Source: Lucifuga dentata
Lineage: Eukaryota > Chordata > Actinopteri > Ophidiiformes > Bythitidae
Direction: 5' to 3'
NCBI GenBank assembly: GCA_014773175.1
Contig: VXCM01000907.1
Coordinates: 186,001 to 250,000, forward strand
Length of the DNA: 64,000 bases
Each line of letters begins with the position of its first letter. Positions within the stretch are counted from its first letter, which is position 1. The notes beneath the pieces are model-generated. The model was not told the origin of the DNA. It saw only the letters and a list, made by a program, of their open reading frames with translations, and searched no databases. A program made the position numbers and the translations under genes. Below are positions 28,912 through 43,654 of the stretch, in pieces.

Positions 28912-31079
28912 TCTGGGTGTGTGAATGAATGGGCTGATGAGTAGATCTGAGATGAAGCATTTCCATCATCTAAAGTGTACTTCTCTGACATTTCCTGCCA
29001 TTTTGGCTATGGTTTCTGATTGAAAAAGTCTTGGAAGAATGGCTACAAAACAAAACCAGAACCATACGGTGTAATAAAGAACACCGCTTTGTATTCCTAA
29101 GACTTTCCATGATATACTGTGAGATTTTGCTTAAAATGCAGGCACAGGCACAGGGTCAAACTTCCAAGCTCAATGGTGTCTGAAGTTTTGTCTGAGCCCC
29201 ATGGAATAAAACCAATTACAGATCAGCCCTTGAATGACTAAGTCAGTGTGTTGTTATCTTTCCAAAAAGCAAACATATATGAAAGGCTCAAACATGTTTT
29301 GATCTCAGTGTGTTAGTTTCTAGCCTATTGCAGCATGTTGCAGCATTCAGCAAGATCTTGCAGGCTATTTTATATTCAATTAGAATTATGTATAATTTAA
29401 TAATTGAGCTCTTCTTTTGTTTTACTATCCCCCGTCTCCTCCTTATCCTTCTTTAAGTGCAATGTCATTCGCCTGAGTGAAAATGTCAATCCCATAATTT
29501 GCCATTTCTCCTTCTCATTCAGGTATAATTTCCTACTTCATCTCCTCTCTGCTTTCGGCCATCTCTTCCTTATCTTGCATTTCCTTCTGTTTTTTTTTGT
29601 TTTTTTTAACTGATTTCTGCCAATTTTCTCCATCCTCTCTTCCTTCCAAGAAGTGGGAATGGGGAAGGAACAGGTAAAAGAGGAGTGGCAGTGAAAGAAA
29701 GACAATCATAGCTTTTGTAATGGCTCTCGTAAGATTTTATGACGCAACAAAACACTCCATATTCTTTGATCTGTCTGTGCAAAATAAATCTTGAGCTCTT
29801 TGATAGCTGCTGCAATGAAGCTGCCATATAAGGCAAACAGAGATGTACTGGAAGTGTTACGATAAAAGTGCTATAGTTTTAGTAGCTGTAAAAACTGTAT
29901 AACTACTAAATGCATGACTACTAAATCTGAAGCTTTCCCCCAAATGAGCTCCATGAATCAGTAGCAACACCCATATCAGCCAAAAAAAAAAAAAAAAAAA
30001 AGGCAAAATGAACCAAAAATCTTTATTTACCTCTACTACATCTGTTGAAGAATTTAAATGAAACATGCTTAGATTCTAGACACAAATCAGTTACATTTTG
30101 ATCATTCTGATCATTTTTTAAGTTTTGAGCCTAATCTTGAGTCTGTGGACATCCATTTTAACATACAGGAAGACTTGTGACTATGGTGTTATATCAGATG
30201 GGAAAATGCAATAAGTGCAAGAAATGTTTGATTATGGGGTTCTATTATGCTTTTATGACTTCTGTTACGCATTTTAGAGATTCACAATGTATCTCACACT
30301 TACCAAATTGCGTTGGTGTAATGGATCATACCCATCTGGTGCTCCATTTATTTTTTGTAAATGTGTCTTTTTGTCTGTTTAAACTCTCTGGGACTGATTT
30401 CTGCAAGAAGTACACCACTCACTGATCTATGGATTATTTGCAAATATTGCTGCACCCTCTTTTGATCATAAATTGGGTAAATCATTTTGTGGTTATAACA
30501 GCTTTGTAATATACACAAATGTATTGAAAACACATTCTCTGTTATGCAGCTGCAGGGCTATGCATGCCATCTATAATGCATGTAGTCCTCTGTAGCAAAG
30601 GCATAAACCAGCTTTGAAGAATTATGTAAGTTGCAGGGAGTTTTACTCTCTCAAAATCCAACAAATTGAAACCAAGTTTTTTACACAAATGTGAAATACA
30701 ACGATGTACACATTGCCTGTAAATGAAACTGAAGAAGCTGCAGACTGCACTGAGATCAATGTGTCAAGGCAGCTGTCATGGTGTTCACTAATGACATAGT
30801 GCAAGAATTCCTCCTCTAATAGGCACAGAGACGTGAAAATATGGCTTCTTTGACTCTAAGAAGTTCTTTTGTTAAGAGCAGTGACACTGACTTCTCTCTT
30901 TGGTAACACAACACTGAAATCTTTCTTTTTTTCAGCAAAAAGCAGACATATAGTGTGGTTGGGGTCAATCATGTGCGATTTTCCTTTCTACTTGTATTGC
31001 CTTGTTTGTAGACTGTATTTATAATGTCCTCTGATCTTGAACTTTCTCATCAGCCTCCTCTCTATACTGTATAACTACA

Positions 31080-31235
31080 GGAACTCAAGTACTCAAGTAT
31101 TGTACTTTAGTATTTTTGAGGCACTGATGCTTTATTTTCCATTTTGTGCTACCTCCTACTTCACCACAATTCAGATGAAAATGTTGTACGGATGACTGTA
31201 CTTGTTACTTTTCAGATTAAGACTTCAAATTCAAC
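31080..31235 (+). mobile_element. teleost interspersed repeat fragment (TACTTGAGTA-type)
   Basis: Shows AAGTACTCAAGTATTGTAC, CATTTTGTGCTACCTCCTAC, CCACAATTCAGATGAAAATG and TGTTACTTTTCAGATTAAGA in the order of a non-autonomous repeat I recall from many percomorph fish. A piece from the other end of the same family appears at 58.4 kb. Class (DNA or SINE-like) not known to me. Confidence 0.5.
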
Positions 31236-32239
31236 ATCAATGGAAAAGATGTTGTCGTTGTCAGATTAAAACCTTGTATCTCGGCCTTGTTTTAGCTTAA
31301 CAGCGCAATGCATTTTAGACATGATCTATAGAGGAACCTGTAATCCTTCAACCTGGCCTGAAAGCATGCAAATACATGGAATCAGACCTATGCTTTCTTA
31401 ATTTTGATTTGGTTTTGATTCCTTATTTAATTGCAAATGCTCTGTTATTTCAAAATGAAATGTAATTCAGCCTTGTACATCCATATCTGAAGGTTTTTAA
31501 TAATTTAACACTGAGACAAGTTTCCATTCATCACAGTGTGTACTGTAGTTTTACATTGTACGTTAAAATGCTTGATGCACAGTTTTACTCGTGTAGCATT
31601 TTTGACTGCTGGATGTTTGCTTGTAATTTATGTTTACTTGTAATTTTTCCATTGCGTTTTGGCAACTTTATTAAGATTTAAGTCCTTCTTTCACCACCTA
31701 CCCTGATTATACAATAAATAGTTTGACTTTTTCAGTTCATTTTAAACTAAATTAATTTTTGGCATTTGGTAATTATGTGGTTAATGTTTCATAAGAAATC
31801 TTTTTCAGTTCAAAAATATGAGTAACTAACCAAACTTTAAGAACCGCTGATATTGCTCCAACATTCTCTAAGATTGCTTGGCAAATCAATAGTTATGGAG
31901 TACAACCAAACACCCTTAAAATGCTCAAAAAATGACTTGAATATCAGTGAAGTTGTATTTCACGGTATTCTAGAATTCTTGTTCCAAGCTTTCCTGGTAA
32001 GACTCTGGGATGGTTCCAGGATTGCTGTTTAGAAACCACTGAGCCATGAATCTGCCACCACCTGAGGGAAAAACCACTACCAGCTCAATAAATCACAAAA
32101 GTCAAGTCATTGTGTGGTTAAAGTGCAAACAGGAGTAAAAAATGAAAAAACACATATGAGCCGCTCATTGGGCTGAATGAGCTTTGCCTTAATCAGTTAC
32201 ATGAAGCAGCTATAGTGGCTAGTGTCAGGGGTTTCTGAC

Positions 32240-32640
32240 CCACACACACACATGCACACACAAACACACACTCAGATGCACACTGCTTATGTAATATCTG
32301 GCAGCGGTGTCTGTGGGTTGCCTCTGCAGACCTCTTTTTGCTTACTGACAAACAGCAACTGCTTCCTGGCTTTGCTGACAAATGTTCCGCTTGTTAAAGG
32401 GCACACACACTCAAAGAGGAAGCCACCAACACAAACATTACAAACACCAACAGATGTGTGCGTGTTCTTGACACACACAAGGACTCAACTGCCAACACGC
32501 ACAGGCAGGTGTGCACGCAAATGCAGCCAACCAGGTGTAATGATGCACACATACAGGTAGGCAGGTGCACACACAAGGATACACACACACACGAGTGAGC
32601 ATCCTCATGGACACACACACACAATCACACAGGGAGTTTG
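32240..32640. repeat. scattered degenerate CA-rich repeats
   Basis: Many short CACACA blocks broken by ATG, AAG or GCA; they create Cys/Val or His/Thr-rich open frames on both strands that are not genes. Confidence 0.7.
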
Positions 32641-34655
32641 TTAAGTGCTGCAGCCATCCAGTGGATTAAACTCGGTCACTGACAGTCTCTTGTTTATCTG
32701 CCTGTCGTCTCTTTGGCAGACTTATCCTCTACCTCTCTCTCTCTCTCCTTCTAACCTCTCTGTCCTCCCTCTTCTTCCTTCTTCTTTCATGTCTTCTTAT
32801 TTCACTCTACTCAGTCTTATCTGTCTTTGCTCTCTTGCTTTGATTCTTGCTTTCCTTCCCTTGCACTTCGTTGTGCTCTGTGTGCCAGAGGGGTAAAGAG
32901 CAGCACGGGTGCACCAGTTGACTTTACACGCTTCACTGCACTTTTACTCCTGCCTCACTTCCTGTTCACGTTTGTCTTTCTTCCTGTCCACCTCACTGCC
33001 AAAGTGCCTCTCTGTCATTTTCTGTATTTGTCTGTCTTTTTTCTTCTCCTTTCAAATGAGCTGTAGTACTCATTTTGGAGGTCCTTCACTGCTGAGGAAC
33101 AGGGTGAAACTGATCATACTTTGAATAAGATGCTGAAGTTTGTAGCTCAAATTCCCAAAATTGAGTTGGAAACAGGTTCACTTTTCATTTTTCTCATTGA
33201 CTTTCACTTTACACAGAAAATAAGGTCTGTGGCCTATGAAAGCTTCAAATATTAAATTATTAAATACACCCACGAAGACCTTTTTGAAGTTATGAGCTAT
33301 TTTAAAAACTGATTTTAACAAGTTGACTGTCAAAACCTCCTAGACAAAAAGCTTGGAGTAAAATGAATTTGAAAGGTCGAGCAAATGTCTGGATTGTTCT
33401 GAAACATGTAATTTCCTGAGAATCCTGTTGTGTTGCCATGCTAACATCTTGGCTAGCTGAAATGTCTGTTTTGCACACAAGTAAACATCTATGAGAAGGT
33501 AGAATTTGCGTTGATGGACACTGGTGTCTCTTCCTAATATTCACATTGGCTGCTTTGTTAAAGCAGCATTTAGTAGTTCAGAAGCAAATACAGCAGAACT
33601 GCAGGTGTTTGCTCAGCTAAACTCAGCTGAATTTATCCAGGACTAAGCAGAAATAAAGGTCAGTTCACAGTAATCCATATTTGGGAATAAACTACCTGAT
33701 TTGATGATTAACTTGCCAAGAACCACCACTATGGACAGTCATCTGAAGCTGCATTTGCACTATGTACAGTATTATCTTTTGCACATATTTATCGATACTC
33801 ATGTACATACATCTTCCTGCTGGATATTGGTTGTAAATAGACTACATTCTATACACTTCTGATTCTCAATTTTTGCTCTTGTTGCCTTATCCTTATTTTT
33901 ATGTTGTTTTTATTTTACCTTATACTGTATATATTTTCTTTTTACTAAGAAGCATAGTCAGGGAACATACCAGAAAGGAGGTGATCTGTGATGGGGCTGA
34001 ACAGCTTCTACCTGAGCTTAAAGGGCACTACAACAATATTTTTGGAGGTAAAGGAAAGTGCCACTCATTCACATCCCCACGTTCAATTCCATTATGACCC
34101 TGACTGTGCCAGCACTTATAAACTTGTTTGTTCTTTATATTTTATATTCTTCTTTTTGTCTTTTTATTTATCCTTCTAAATTCTACCCCTTTCCGGTCAT
34201 TTTTAATCTTTTGTCTGTTTGTGAAGGACAGCCTCTGAAAACCCAGAAGGCAAATTTATTTACCACTTTGTTGCAAGTGATTGATAATTAATCATCTGTG
34301 TTGACAGTTGGTGTAGTGGCATTCACCGCAGGGCTTGACAGAGCCCAGAAATGCAGAACCATCAAACAACACCGCTCAATGTGTCAAAAAACACTGAAAC
34401 ATTTCTAACGTGTGCTGAGAGGACAGGAACAGCAGATTTTTTGCCTCAGGAAGCTTCTCCCCAGGCTTTAAATTTTACATCAGCTGAACATACCAGATTG
34501 AGGAGTGTGTCATTACAAATAGTCATTTTCTTATGACCATGTGTGCTGGTGTGTGACACAGTCACCATTAACTTGTTACTCACAGATGAGTAACTCCTTG
34601 TGTGGCAAATGTGTTCTGGCAGGTGAGAATGAAGGGGTTATGGTAATGCTTATGG

Positions 34656-34705
34656 TATGTGTGTGTGTGTGTGTGNGGGGGGGGGGGGGGTTGTGTGTGT
34701 GTGTC
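34656..34705. repeat. (GT)n and G run with single N
   Basis: GT units, N at 34676, about 14 G, then more GT units. Confidence 0.9.
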
Positions 34706-37700
34706 CAAGCATGACCCATATTACACTACTTGAGGCATTTCCACCCTTGCTGAGCCGCAAGCTAAACACACCTACTCAACCAAACCCCTGCAGATGCACC
34801 CACACATCACACACCACGATGAAACGATATCAAACTCATCCTGTGAGCTTTTCCCAGCCCAGGCGCTGACGAAATTAGCATGGTGGTCCCATGCTGCAGA
34901 CCTGTAGGAAGCGATTAGCCTGGGAGCAGACAGGCCACGACAGCTCTGAGGAGAGTCTTGATCGGGACAGCTGCTACCCTGGCCTCAGATCCACAGGGGA
35001 CTCCTCACAGAACACCGCAACTCTGCATTATTCAGACAAAAGCAGGCAGGAGAATACTGACTGATCTACAGAAGGACAGAAAAATACACCACTACACTTG
35101 CAGTACTACTGCTGCTGCTCCTAGTCCTCTGACAGCTACTTGCAGTCATGCTGCGACTATAAGTACTAGTTTGAATACTACGACTACAACTGTGACTCCT
35201 CTTATTGCAATTTGCACAAGGACTAAGTAACTATACTGTTATGACTACAGCTAATGTGATTGCTACTACTAGAAAAACTACTTGTCCTCCTCCTCCCATA
35301 TGGAAATCAATATATAAGTATATATGCCTGAAAACCTAAGAGACCATAATATGCCGTAATATACAGTATGCTAACATATAAGATGATGTATTGAGTGATA
35401 CATATGTAGTTCATGTATGGTACACAAATGTGAGTAACTCATGCATAAAAATATATACATTGTTCTTAAATATATACTGACATACATATAGTGTATGCGT
35501 AACATATCAAATCTATCCAAAGTATGTATGTGGCATAGGTGACTAACATATATACCAGATGCGTAAAGATAGTATGTAAGGTTTCATATGTCTCCAAAAT
35601 AAAGTGGGCAGGATACATAAAAACCTAGAGTAACTGCATGGTATCACATTTGATAAGCGCCGTGATAATTTAAGCTCATTCATAAAACTTGTCTTATGCT
35701 ATTCAATGCATCATTGTTCCATTAGTTGACACGTTGTTGCAGGTGTGTCTCAGGTAAAAGCTAATGAAAATTGGAGTTAAGCTGTATACTCTTTTCTTTG
35801 GTGTAAAAGCAAAACTGATATGGAAGAATATAAACAATTTTTTTTGGTATTGACTTTCATAGTGTTTTAAAGAGCTAACATAGCTGGCTAAATCAAACTG
35901 AGCCTGGCTTTTTCCAGTAAGGATCAAAGCAGCATTAATGTAGATGAGGCAGAGACTTTTAATTGAGACAGGAATACAGAAAGTTGTAGAAATGAAAGCA
36001 CTGATGAACGTGTTCACCAAAAGAATCATAACTGCTTAAAGCTGGAACTATCTTTCAATTAAAATAAAACAGCAATTAAAAACAGAGGGTTAAAAGGGAT
36101 CTGTTAATAATTTATAAAACAAGTTGTGTCATGATGTATTTCATGAAAACAGGGTATTTTAAAGGAAATCAAATATAAAGTTCTCCTATCCTAAAACTGT
36201 AAAGTTTTCTGTGTTTATATTGCTGGTTATTGATCTTTTTTGTGCAAAGGTTCACAGTGGGAAGTAGGAGTGGGTTTATAGGGAAGTACAGGAAGACAGC
36301 ATGAAAGAAAGAATGGATAGAGGGCAAGTGGATCGTATGGAAGGAAGATAGACTTTCTTGCTTGCCTGGCCTTCCCCTGACCTTCTCCCCTGGAAGCGCA
36401 ACGTCTCTGATTCCCATAATCCTCGGGCTCCTGAGGATCTAGGGAAACAGGGCTCTGGGAGTCAGGCAGAGAGAGACAGAGACAGTACTCCCAGTACTCC
36501 TCAGCATCTCCCTACCCTCTTTGCTGTCTATCAGCCTATTTTCTCCTCCTCCGTGACTCTTGACACGCTATTCTCTCTGCGGCGGTGGGCACAGTTGATA
36601 TAATGCTGATGATCTTCTCCTGTTGTGTTGGAATAAGTGCTGTGCGGTGTGACGAGGTGTGGAGTGTTGCTATAATGACAGAAACTGCAGCTGGAGAGCC
36701 TCTTCATTCTGTCAGCCCACCGGCTGGCTGCTGCTGCAATGCATCAATGCCTTAATGGCTTTGCTACGTGCAAGTCTGCAAGTCCAGATTGGTTAGGAAC
36801 ACAACATAAAGGATGCATAGAATCCCTTTGACATCAGTAATTGTAGTGTATTATCATACAAGTGGCTGTTCCCATCATGTGAGTGAAGGTCAAAGTTCAG
36901 ATCAGTGAATATGATGTAAAACATCAGATGAGGCCAATTTAAGAACATTTCTGAAGATAATATTCCAATGTTACCCTGAAACAAAACATAATCATACCAA
37001 AAGTGCAGTTGGAAGTACTGAAATCTGTTTCCATAAAAGCATCAATAACACTGTGGAAAAATGGAACTGTAGAAGTTAAATAAATTAAACAGAAATGGGA
37101 AAATACTGTGTACCGAAAAAGTAAATATGTAGTTATAGAAAACTATAAGTAAAAGGTTGGATGTTTCATCCACCGAGATGTATCACATGCTTGTTAATGC
37201 ATCAGTAATGAAAATCCCTCAATGTGGATTTAAAAGACCCATTTTTGGGGATTTTAAGCAAGCAGTTGAAACATTAGTTCAATTTAAAAACAAAGTTTGC
37301 AAAGTAACTTGTAACAACAGTAACCAGATAATTTTAGGGAGTAAAAAGTACAATGTTGCCCTCTGAAATCTGGGGCAGTTTAGGTAGAAAGTAACCAGTA
37401 TAAAAGTATTAAAGCACCCTACAAGGAATTTAAAACGGTTTTGCTGCCATTTTTCCTGCTTGTTCAAACTTCACAGCTTGATTGTGTTTTAAATCATTTT
37501 TAATTCTACTAAAGTTACACTTTGTCATTCACACAGCAGCCACTCAGGCTCAGTAGAGTGTATGGTCACACGGCTGTAATTTCATTCCACGTTGCTTTAT
37601 CGCTTCCTACGACACCATGGCGGTGGTATTTCATTTGTAAGTGGCAAATGAAGCCTTTATGTCCATTAAGGAAGCCAGAGACACTAATTTAGCAACTCCA

Positions 37701-38613
37701 GAGGAAATTAACTTGTGTGCAATGAGACCACCGATGTTAATGTATGATAAAAGCTTAATGTCTGCTGCTATGGTGTGGAACAAAAGACAATATCATGGTT
37801 TTTGTCTTGTCTGTTGTACAAGGGTTGATTGATACTTTCTGTGCATAGAAAGATATAACTCAGAAGTGTTATATAAGTTCCTAATCTTCTGCAGAGATTT
37901 TACCCCTTGGCTGAAGAAGAAAAAACATCCTCCATAGCTGACATCATTATCTGAGAGGAAGCGGAATCTCTTCTCAGTGTTGCACTCATATCTGCATCAG
38001 TGGCTTTTGAGATATATTTTTTTTAAATACATAACTGACATAAATACAACTCAGATTATTTGCATCTCTGGAACTGGAGCATATAATTATATTACGTTAC
38101 TAAGCTCAGAGCTTATTAATTAAACCTCATATTTTCCAGAAAGGAGGCAAGCAGCCTGCTCATTATTGACAAGAACATACATAAAATAATCATTAAAGAA
38201 AGAAAGACAGGACTGGCAGGATTTGCTATTTAGACCGCTGTTCTTTGGAAGACAAAGGAAAGAGGGAACAAGAAAAAGAATGGGGAATGACATGGCTAAA
38301 TTAAACTGCTGCATACATTTTAAGCAACTGAGCCACCAGGAGACCCAGGCTTGATTTTTGGTCATCACATAAACACTTGGTTCCAAAGGAGGGTATCTAT
38401 TCTATCCACTAAAGGTCTTGCTGTCTACTGTGTTAAAACAGACTTTAGCTTAATACCACACAGTACCTGAAGTTATGTCACTGCAGAGGATTATTATAAC
38501 TGTGTCTCATTAGTAATCCCTCTGTGTCAGTTCACAGTATTCAGCTGCTTGCTAGAGCATACTGTCATTGCCATTTCATTACTAAGTGGCTGTGAAGCTC
38601 CCTATCCATTAAA

Positions 38614-38628
38614 ACAGACAGACAGACA

Positions 38629-38671
<43 letters not shown>
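38614..38671. repeat. (ACAG)n then (CA)n microsatellite
   Basis: About four ACAG units followed by about 20 CA units. Confidence 0.9.
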
Positions 38672-39429
38672 GACATAAATATACCATACATGCACACACA
38701 TGCCCGCTCTCACACACTTGGAGGTTAGCCTACACAAACACTTCACAGATGAAAAATGATTCTCATTAGCATACAGATTATAGATCAGACTGCTCACTTA
38801 AACACACTTAACATCTGCAATATCTCCCACTGTTGTATCGAATCACTTCTGCCTATTAACCTGACTGGGAAGATATGTGAGAGAAAGAGAGATTTTATTG
38901 TTACAGCTCATTTCAGTTTGATGGATAAGAGGGATTTTGTTTAATTCTTCTGGTTTGAATGAAAAGTGGTACATACCAAGCTTAAGAAACAGTAAGCTAT
39001 GACTGAGCTGCACGTCAAGCCACCTTATAACCTAAAACTTCTACTTTCATCCACTTTCGTTTGCTACCATCCACGGGTCCTTTTCAGGACTGAAAAGATT
39101 TACAAGCTAAAATCAAAGAAAATCTGTTGTTCCCACCTGAATTCACATGTTCAGGCCTCTCTTTTCCATGGAAAAGAGATATTGTTGAAATTTACTGCAC
39201 TGGTTTCTGAAAGGAAACTTCTACACATTAAAAAAAATGAGAGAAGAAGAAAGGAGAGCTCTTGGCTCTATCTTGGCTAATCAGAGTCTTGGCTACCACA
39301 TGTAGGGCCATGGCATTAGAAAGGAATGAGGCTGCAGAGGACCTACAGTGTTTCCTACACACACATCTTTTTCTTTGAAATTCAAAGGTTCATGGTTATG
39401 CAAATGCAATATGCAAATAATCCAAGTAA

Positions 39430-39541
39430 GCATGCACATTTTTGGGGTAGTAAACTGATGCCATCTGGGTTGTGATATGAAAGGGGGCCTCCCAAAACAA
39501 AATCTCACCTAGGGCCCCTAAAAACTGAAGGCTGGCCCTGA
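39430..39541 (-). mobile_element. possible hAT-type terminal fragment
   Basis: On the minus strand it starts CAGGGCCAGCCTTCAG and continues GGGGCCCTAGGTGAGATTTT, resembling CAGGGC-type hAT transposon ends in fish. No partner inverted repeat or transposase fragment was found. Confidence 0.3.
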
Positions 39542-40915
39542 CCCAAGATTAGATATTCATTTACAGAAGAGAATAAATGGGTATCCATGAGTTAGTCATC
39601 AGTACACTGTCAATGCCTCATGAGAATGTGTTAGTTTTAAATGCTAGCAAAATAATCTTTTAAATGATGAAGCATTTGATTTTATAATCCAGTTCATTAA
39701 TAGATATTTATAATATGGAAATAAATCCTCAAGGAACATGTTTCAGCTTTTGATAAAGATTTATTGCATAAACCATCAATGAGGAAACCCAATTATTTAC
39801 ACACGTTAGTGGAACAGACTGAGTCTCATTAGGAGAAAAGGCAAGAATCATCAGCATGCCTGGAATTTGTCTTTGACCTGTTGGCTTGGTTGCACTGGTT
39901 GTACATGATTAAACATCCATCAGACTTGGAGAATTTGGTGATAGTTTTCTGTCTCATTACAATGATGATTTACAGAAAATGAGAGCATCTGATTTAATTC
40001 CATCACAATCCTGTTTGCTATTCACACTGTAATAAATTATTAAGCTCTGCCCACAAAGGACTGAAGAGTCTGTGGCAGCTACACACTGTTTGTTTGCAAA
40101 TGTAATGTCATAGTACTTGTGGTCCTACGTACACATGCTACCTGTTTAATAGTCTTCTAACCACACAATCCTGTATGAGTTGTGGTAGATAATGGTTTTC
40201 TGGCTTTGAATCTTAGCTGCATGATTATTATTTGCAGGAGGTCTGTTGGTAAATTGCTTTTGCAGGACAACAGCACACACATCAGGGAATAAACAGCAAA
40301 TGTGCATGGCTCACACACATTATACTGATAAGATCGAACAGCACGTACTTGCCTAGAGAAACATTGTTTAATACAAGATTAACCTGGCTAAAGCTGTAGC
40401 GGGATTAATAAACTGTGTGTGTGTTTGTGTGTGCACTGGTACATATTCCTAAATGTGCAACAGTCACAAGACCAATTTCCAGTTTTCCCATCTGCATACT
40501 TTTGTTTGCGTCTGTATCCAGTCTCGTCTCCTCCCATCCAATAGGTTTCAGTCCAGATCTGATCTCTGGAGTGTTTGGTCTCATTTGTACATGTTCATGC
40601 GTGATCGGATGAGAAACAAGCAAATGGAGCAAGACAATTATCACCATCCATCAGCTCAGAAACTCATTTTATCCAATTAAAGCTGTTACAGGCTGACATC
40701 TGGGTGCAACACTCTCCTTTAATCATTAAGGTTCTCTTTTTTTAATGAACGCACAAATACACACACTTACAAACACACACGCGCTACACTTTCAGCTGTT
40801 AAAATGGCGAGATCAGAGCAATAATGTAGTTGTCTCATAATATAATGACATGTCTTGTTAAAGAGCAAATCTCATTCATCTTGATTAGGATTTCATGGGT
40901 GCTGCATGTTTGTCT

Positions 40916-40916
<1 letters not shown>

Positions 40917-40954
<38 letters not shown>
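40917..40954. repeat. (GT)n microsatellite
   Basis: About 18 perfect units. Confidence 0.9.
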
Positions 40955-40955
<1 letters not shown>

Positions 40956-42277
40956 TTATATGTGTGTGAGGTGGAATAGAGGACACCGGCCTTTTCAGAT
41001 CTCACTCTCTTCACTTCAGCTAACACCCAATAACAAATGTCACTTCGTCTTCCATCCTCAGATGTTGCCTTTCCTTGGATCCCCACTTCTTCACCTCCAT
41101 TTCTCATTCAGGCATGTCCCTTCAGTTTTAATTCCCTCATGAATATACTATTAGCTATGCTGTTTTGTTTTTTTTTGTTTGTTTGTTTGTTTTTGCAAAA
41201 TAAAAGACTGTATGCTGGGGAAATGTGGCAGATTGTGCAGGCAAACAAACCAAAAACAGGCTTTCAAAACAAAGACAAAGAAAAAATACGAAAATTGAGT
41301 TAGTAAACCAAAGACCCAAAACTGAAGACTCAGAATAAATATTCACAGTCAGTTTGCTTTGAAACCCTAATTCTCCTCAAAGTTTCTGGGTGTTAATACC
41401 TTGACTCCTTAAAGGCATTAGAGGGCTTTGCAGTGTTTGTTTTTGGATTTCCATTTTGTTTCACCAATCAGGTGGTTTGTGTTCTCGCTGTCATGCGGCT
41501 GATAGCAACACCACATAGGCCTTCTGGGTATTTGTAGAAATGAGCAGCAGCTTGAAATAAATCATCCGTGGAACGGCATGTAATATGTTACGTGTCACCA
41601 AATGGCCTGATACTGTACGTGCTATCCTCCCACTGCTCTATTTTATATGAACACACTGACATCTTATTCTCCAGCGATGGTATCAGGGCACCTTCATGCC
41701 TGTTGCAAAGCTTTCAGTCAGCGACGAAGACAGCCGAGTGTGAACAAAACCGGAATGGAAAACATTTTGGAGAAATACAAAATGCATGCTTATATTTGGT
41801 TCATCAGTAACATAAAAATATGCCTTGGATTGAAATCTACAAGTGGGCGTCAAGTATTTACGCCACAAGCATATTTTTTTCCGCTTTTCTTTTTCTTGGG
41901 TCTCACCTTCCTGTTCTGCATCTGATACCGCTTTGAGCATTTGATTTTCTGCCAGTTGTGTAGATCTGATATTTTTTGGTTTTCTCCAGAGCATTTAAAG
42001 CATCAAGGTGTTGTGCTGAGAGCTCAGCCTTCTGTCTTCAGTAAACAATCTGTGGCTGGTGCCGTGATGATTTCAAACATCTCACCTGGAGTGCAGAGTG
42101 TCAGAGCTGCCAGTGCTCCAGCTGCTGGCAGATGTTTTTTTGCTGTTGTTGCTCTTACTGCTGGAGGCCTCTGTGTTACTATATTATTTTCCTCTTATTA
42201 CTCCTCCTCTTCCTCCCTCTTTTCCTGTCTATCTCCCCTTGACAGCTGAAGTGTTTAGTTGGAGCTATTTTCTCCAG

Positions 42278-42280
<3 letters not shown>

Positions 42281-42308
<28 letters not shown>
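42281..42308. repeat. (CT)n microsatellite
   Basis: Perfect CT repeat inside a pyrimidine-rich stretch (42180-42420) that yields a long but meaningless Leu/Ser/Phe frame. Confidence 0.85.
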
Positions 42309-42311
<3 letters not shown>

Positions 42312-42924
42312 GATCTGGAGTTGGCTGTGATTTGTTACAGTTTCATCACCGTTTCTCTCCTTTCTGTGAGCTTCACTTTCCCTCTTTATTTCGTTCTCCA
42401 TCTCTCTTTTTGTCTCCCAGAGGGAGTTATGCCCCAGGAGTAAAATCAACAGCAGCCAAAACAGTCCTGCTGCTGCTTTTCATTGTGTTCTATAATGTTT
42501 TCTGTTACTTTTTTCATTTTTCAATTCTTTTCTGCTGTTTCTTAGCTACATCCTCAAATCATATTCACTGGTTACTATATCAAGCCACAGGGAGGATGAG
42601 CAAAAGGAGAGGCCATGAGAGTAGGACAAGCTGCAAGCGAGAGCAGTGGAAAAGAGAATTACTCTCAGTACAGGAGATGCACCTCTTCATCTTCCTCGTC
42701 TTCACTTCTTACAGTTCTGACAGTAAACTATAAAACATAAATACTCAGGCTAACCAACCTTACATTTCGGCCATCCACAAGATTGTAAAATAAGGCTCTA
42801 AAGGTCAGAACAGGAAGGATGAGTGGGGCTGAAGCCTCTTGTCAGTAAGGCTGGCTGTCTTTTTAGGTGCATTTCTGTACTCACTTAGGATGCACTATTG
42901 CTCATGTGTGAAGAAAGAAAACTT

Positions 42925-42948
42925 GGGGGGGGNGGGGGGGGGGGGGGA
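42925..42948 (+). repeat. G run with single N
   Basis: About 22 G with an N at 42933; can form G-quadruplex, which may be why the base count is unresolved. Confidence 0.9.
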
Positions 42949-43654
42949 GAGAGAATGGTTAATTTTTGAGCTATTTCTCAGTGCCCCCTGGTGATTATAA
43001 TGAATTTTACCGTGAAGATTACACTGAAAAACCACTTAATCAGCCAGGTTTCTGTTATATAAAGCTATTGTGGTAGAGAGCAAGTGACCTTATATGTAGT
43101 AACACTTATTTGGTCTCTGAGTCCCGATCAGCCAATGGAATCAAGGGACTCTGCCTACAGTCTCTTACACCCTTCCTCCCCCAACCCCCAGTGGAGTAAT
43201 TACTGTAAAAAGTAATTTTGTACAAGTACTTTGACTTATTGACCCCGATTGCCTTTTGACCTTTGACGTGGCAAATGAAATATATGATGTTCTAAGCTAC
43301 GCTGACTCCGTGAGAGCTTCAGTGTTTTGGCTGAGAAATCTATACAGAATAAGCATGACTGCACACAAATGCTGTCTGCCTCCCTGATTCCATTTCTCTC
43401 TCTCTCTCTCCACCTCTTTCTCTCTCCTCTCTCTGTCTCACACACAGACAGAGACAGAGCACCTGCCAAATTGATACAAGACTAGAAGATCTGGTGTGCA
43501 TCTCAATGTGTGCAAGGGGCATATTGTTTTCCTCTTGAAATTCAAATCTCTATTGAAAGGCAACCGAGGCTAGAAATTAATGTGATGCGGTTTACAGAAC
43601 TGACTCAACTATAGACAACTATAAATAGAAAAATAGATATGTAAATAGAATCCA

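Noticed and set aside
38614..38671. Regular short repeats as a CRISPR-like array
   Set aside because: Continuous dinucleotide/tetranucleotide microsatellite with no spacers, in a vertebrate genome.
42098..42733. 211-codon plus-strand open frame
   Set aside because: Built from a pyrimidine-rich stretch and (CT)n, giving Leu/Ser/Phe runs; no domain, no splice or start context.
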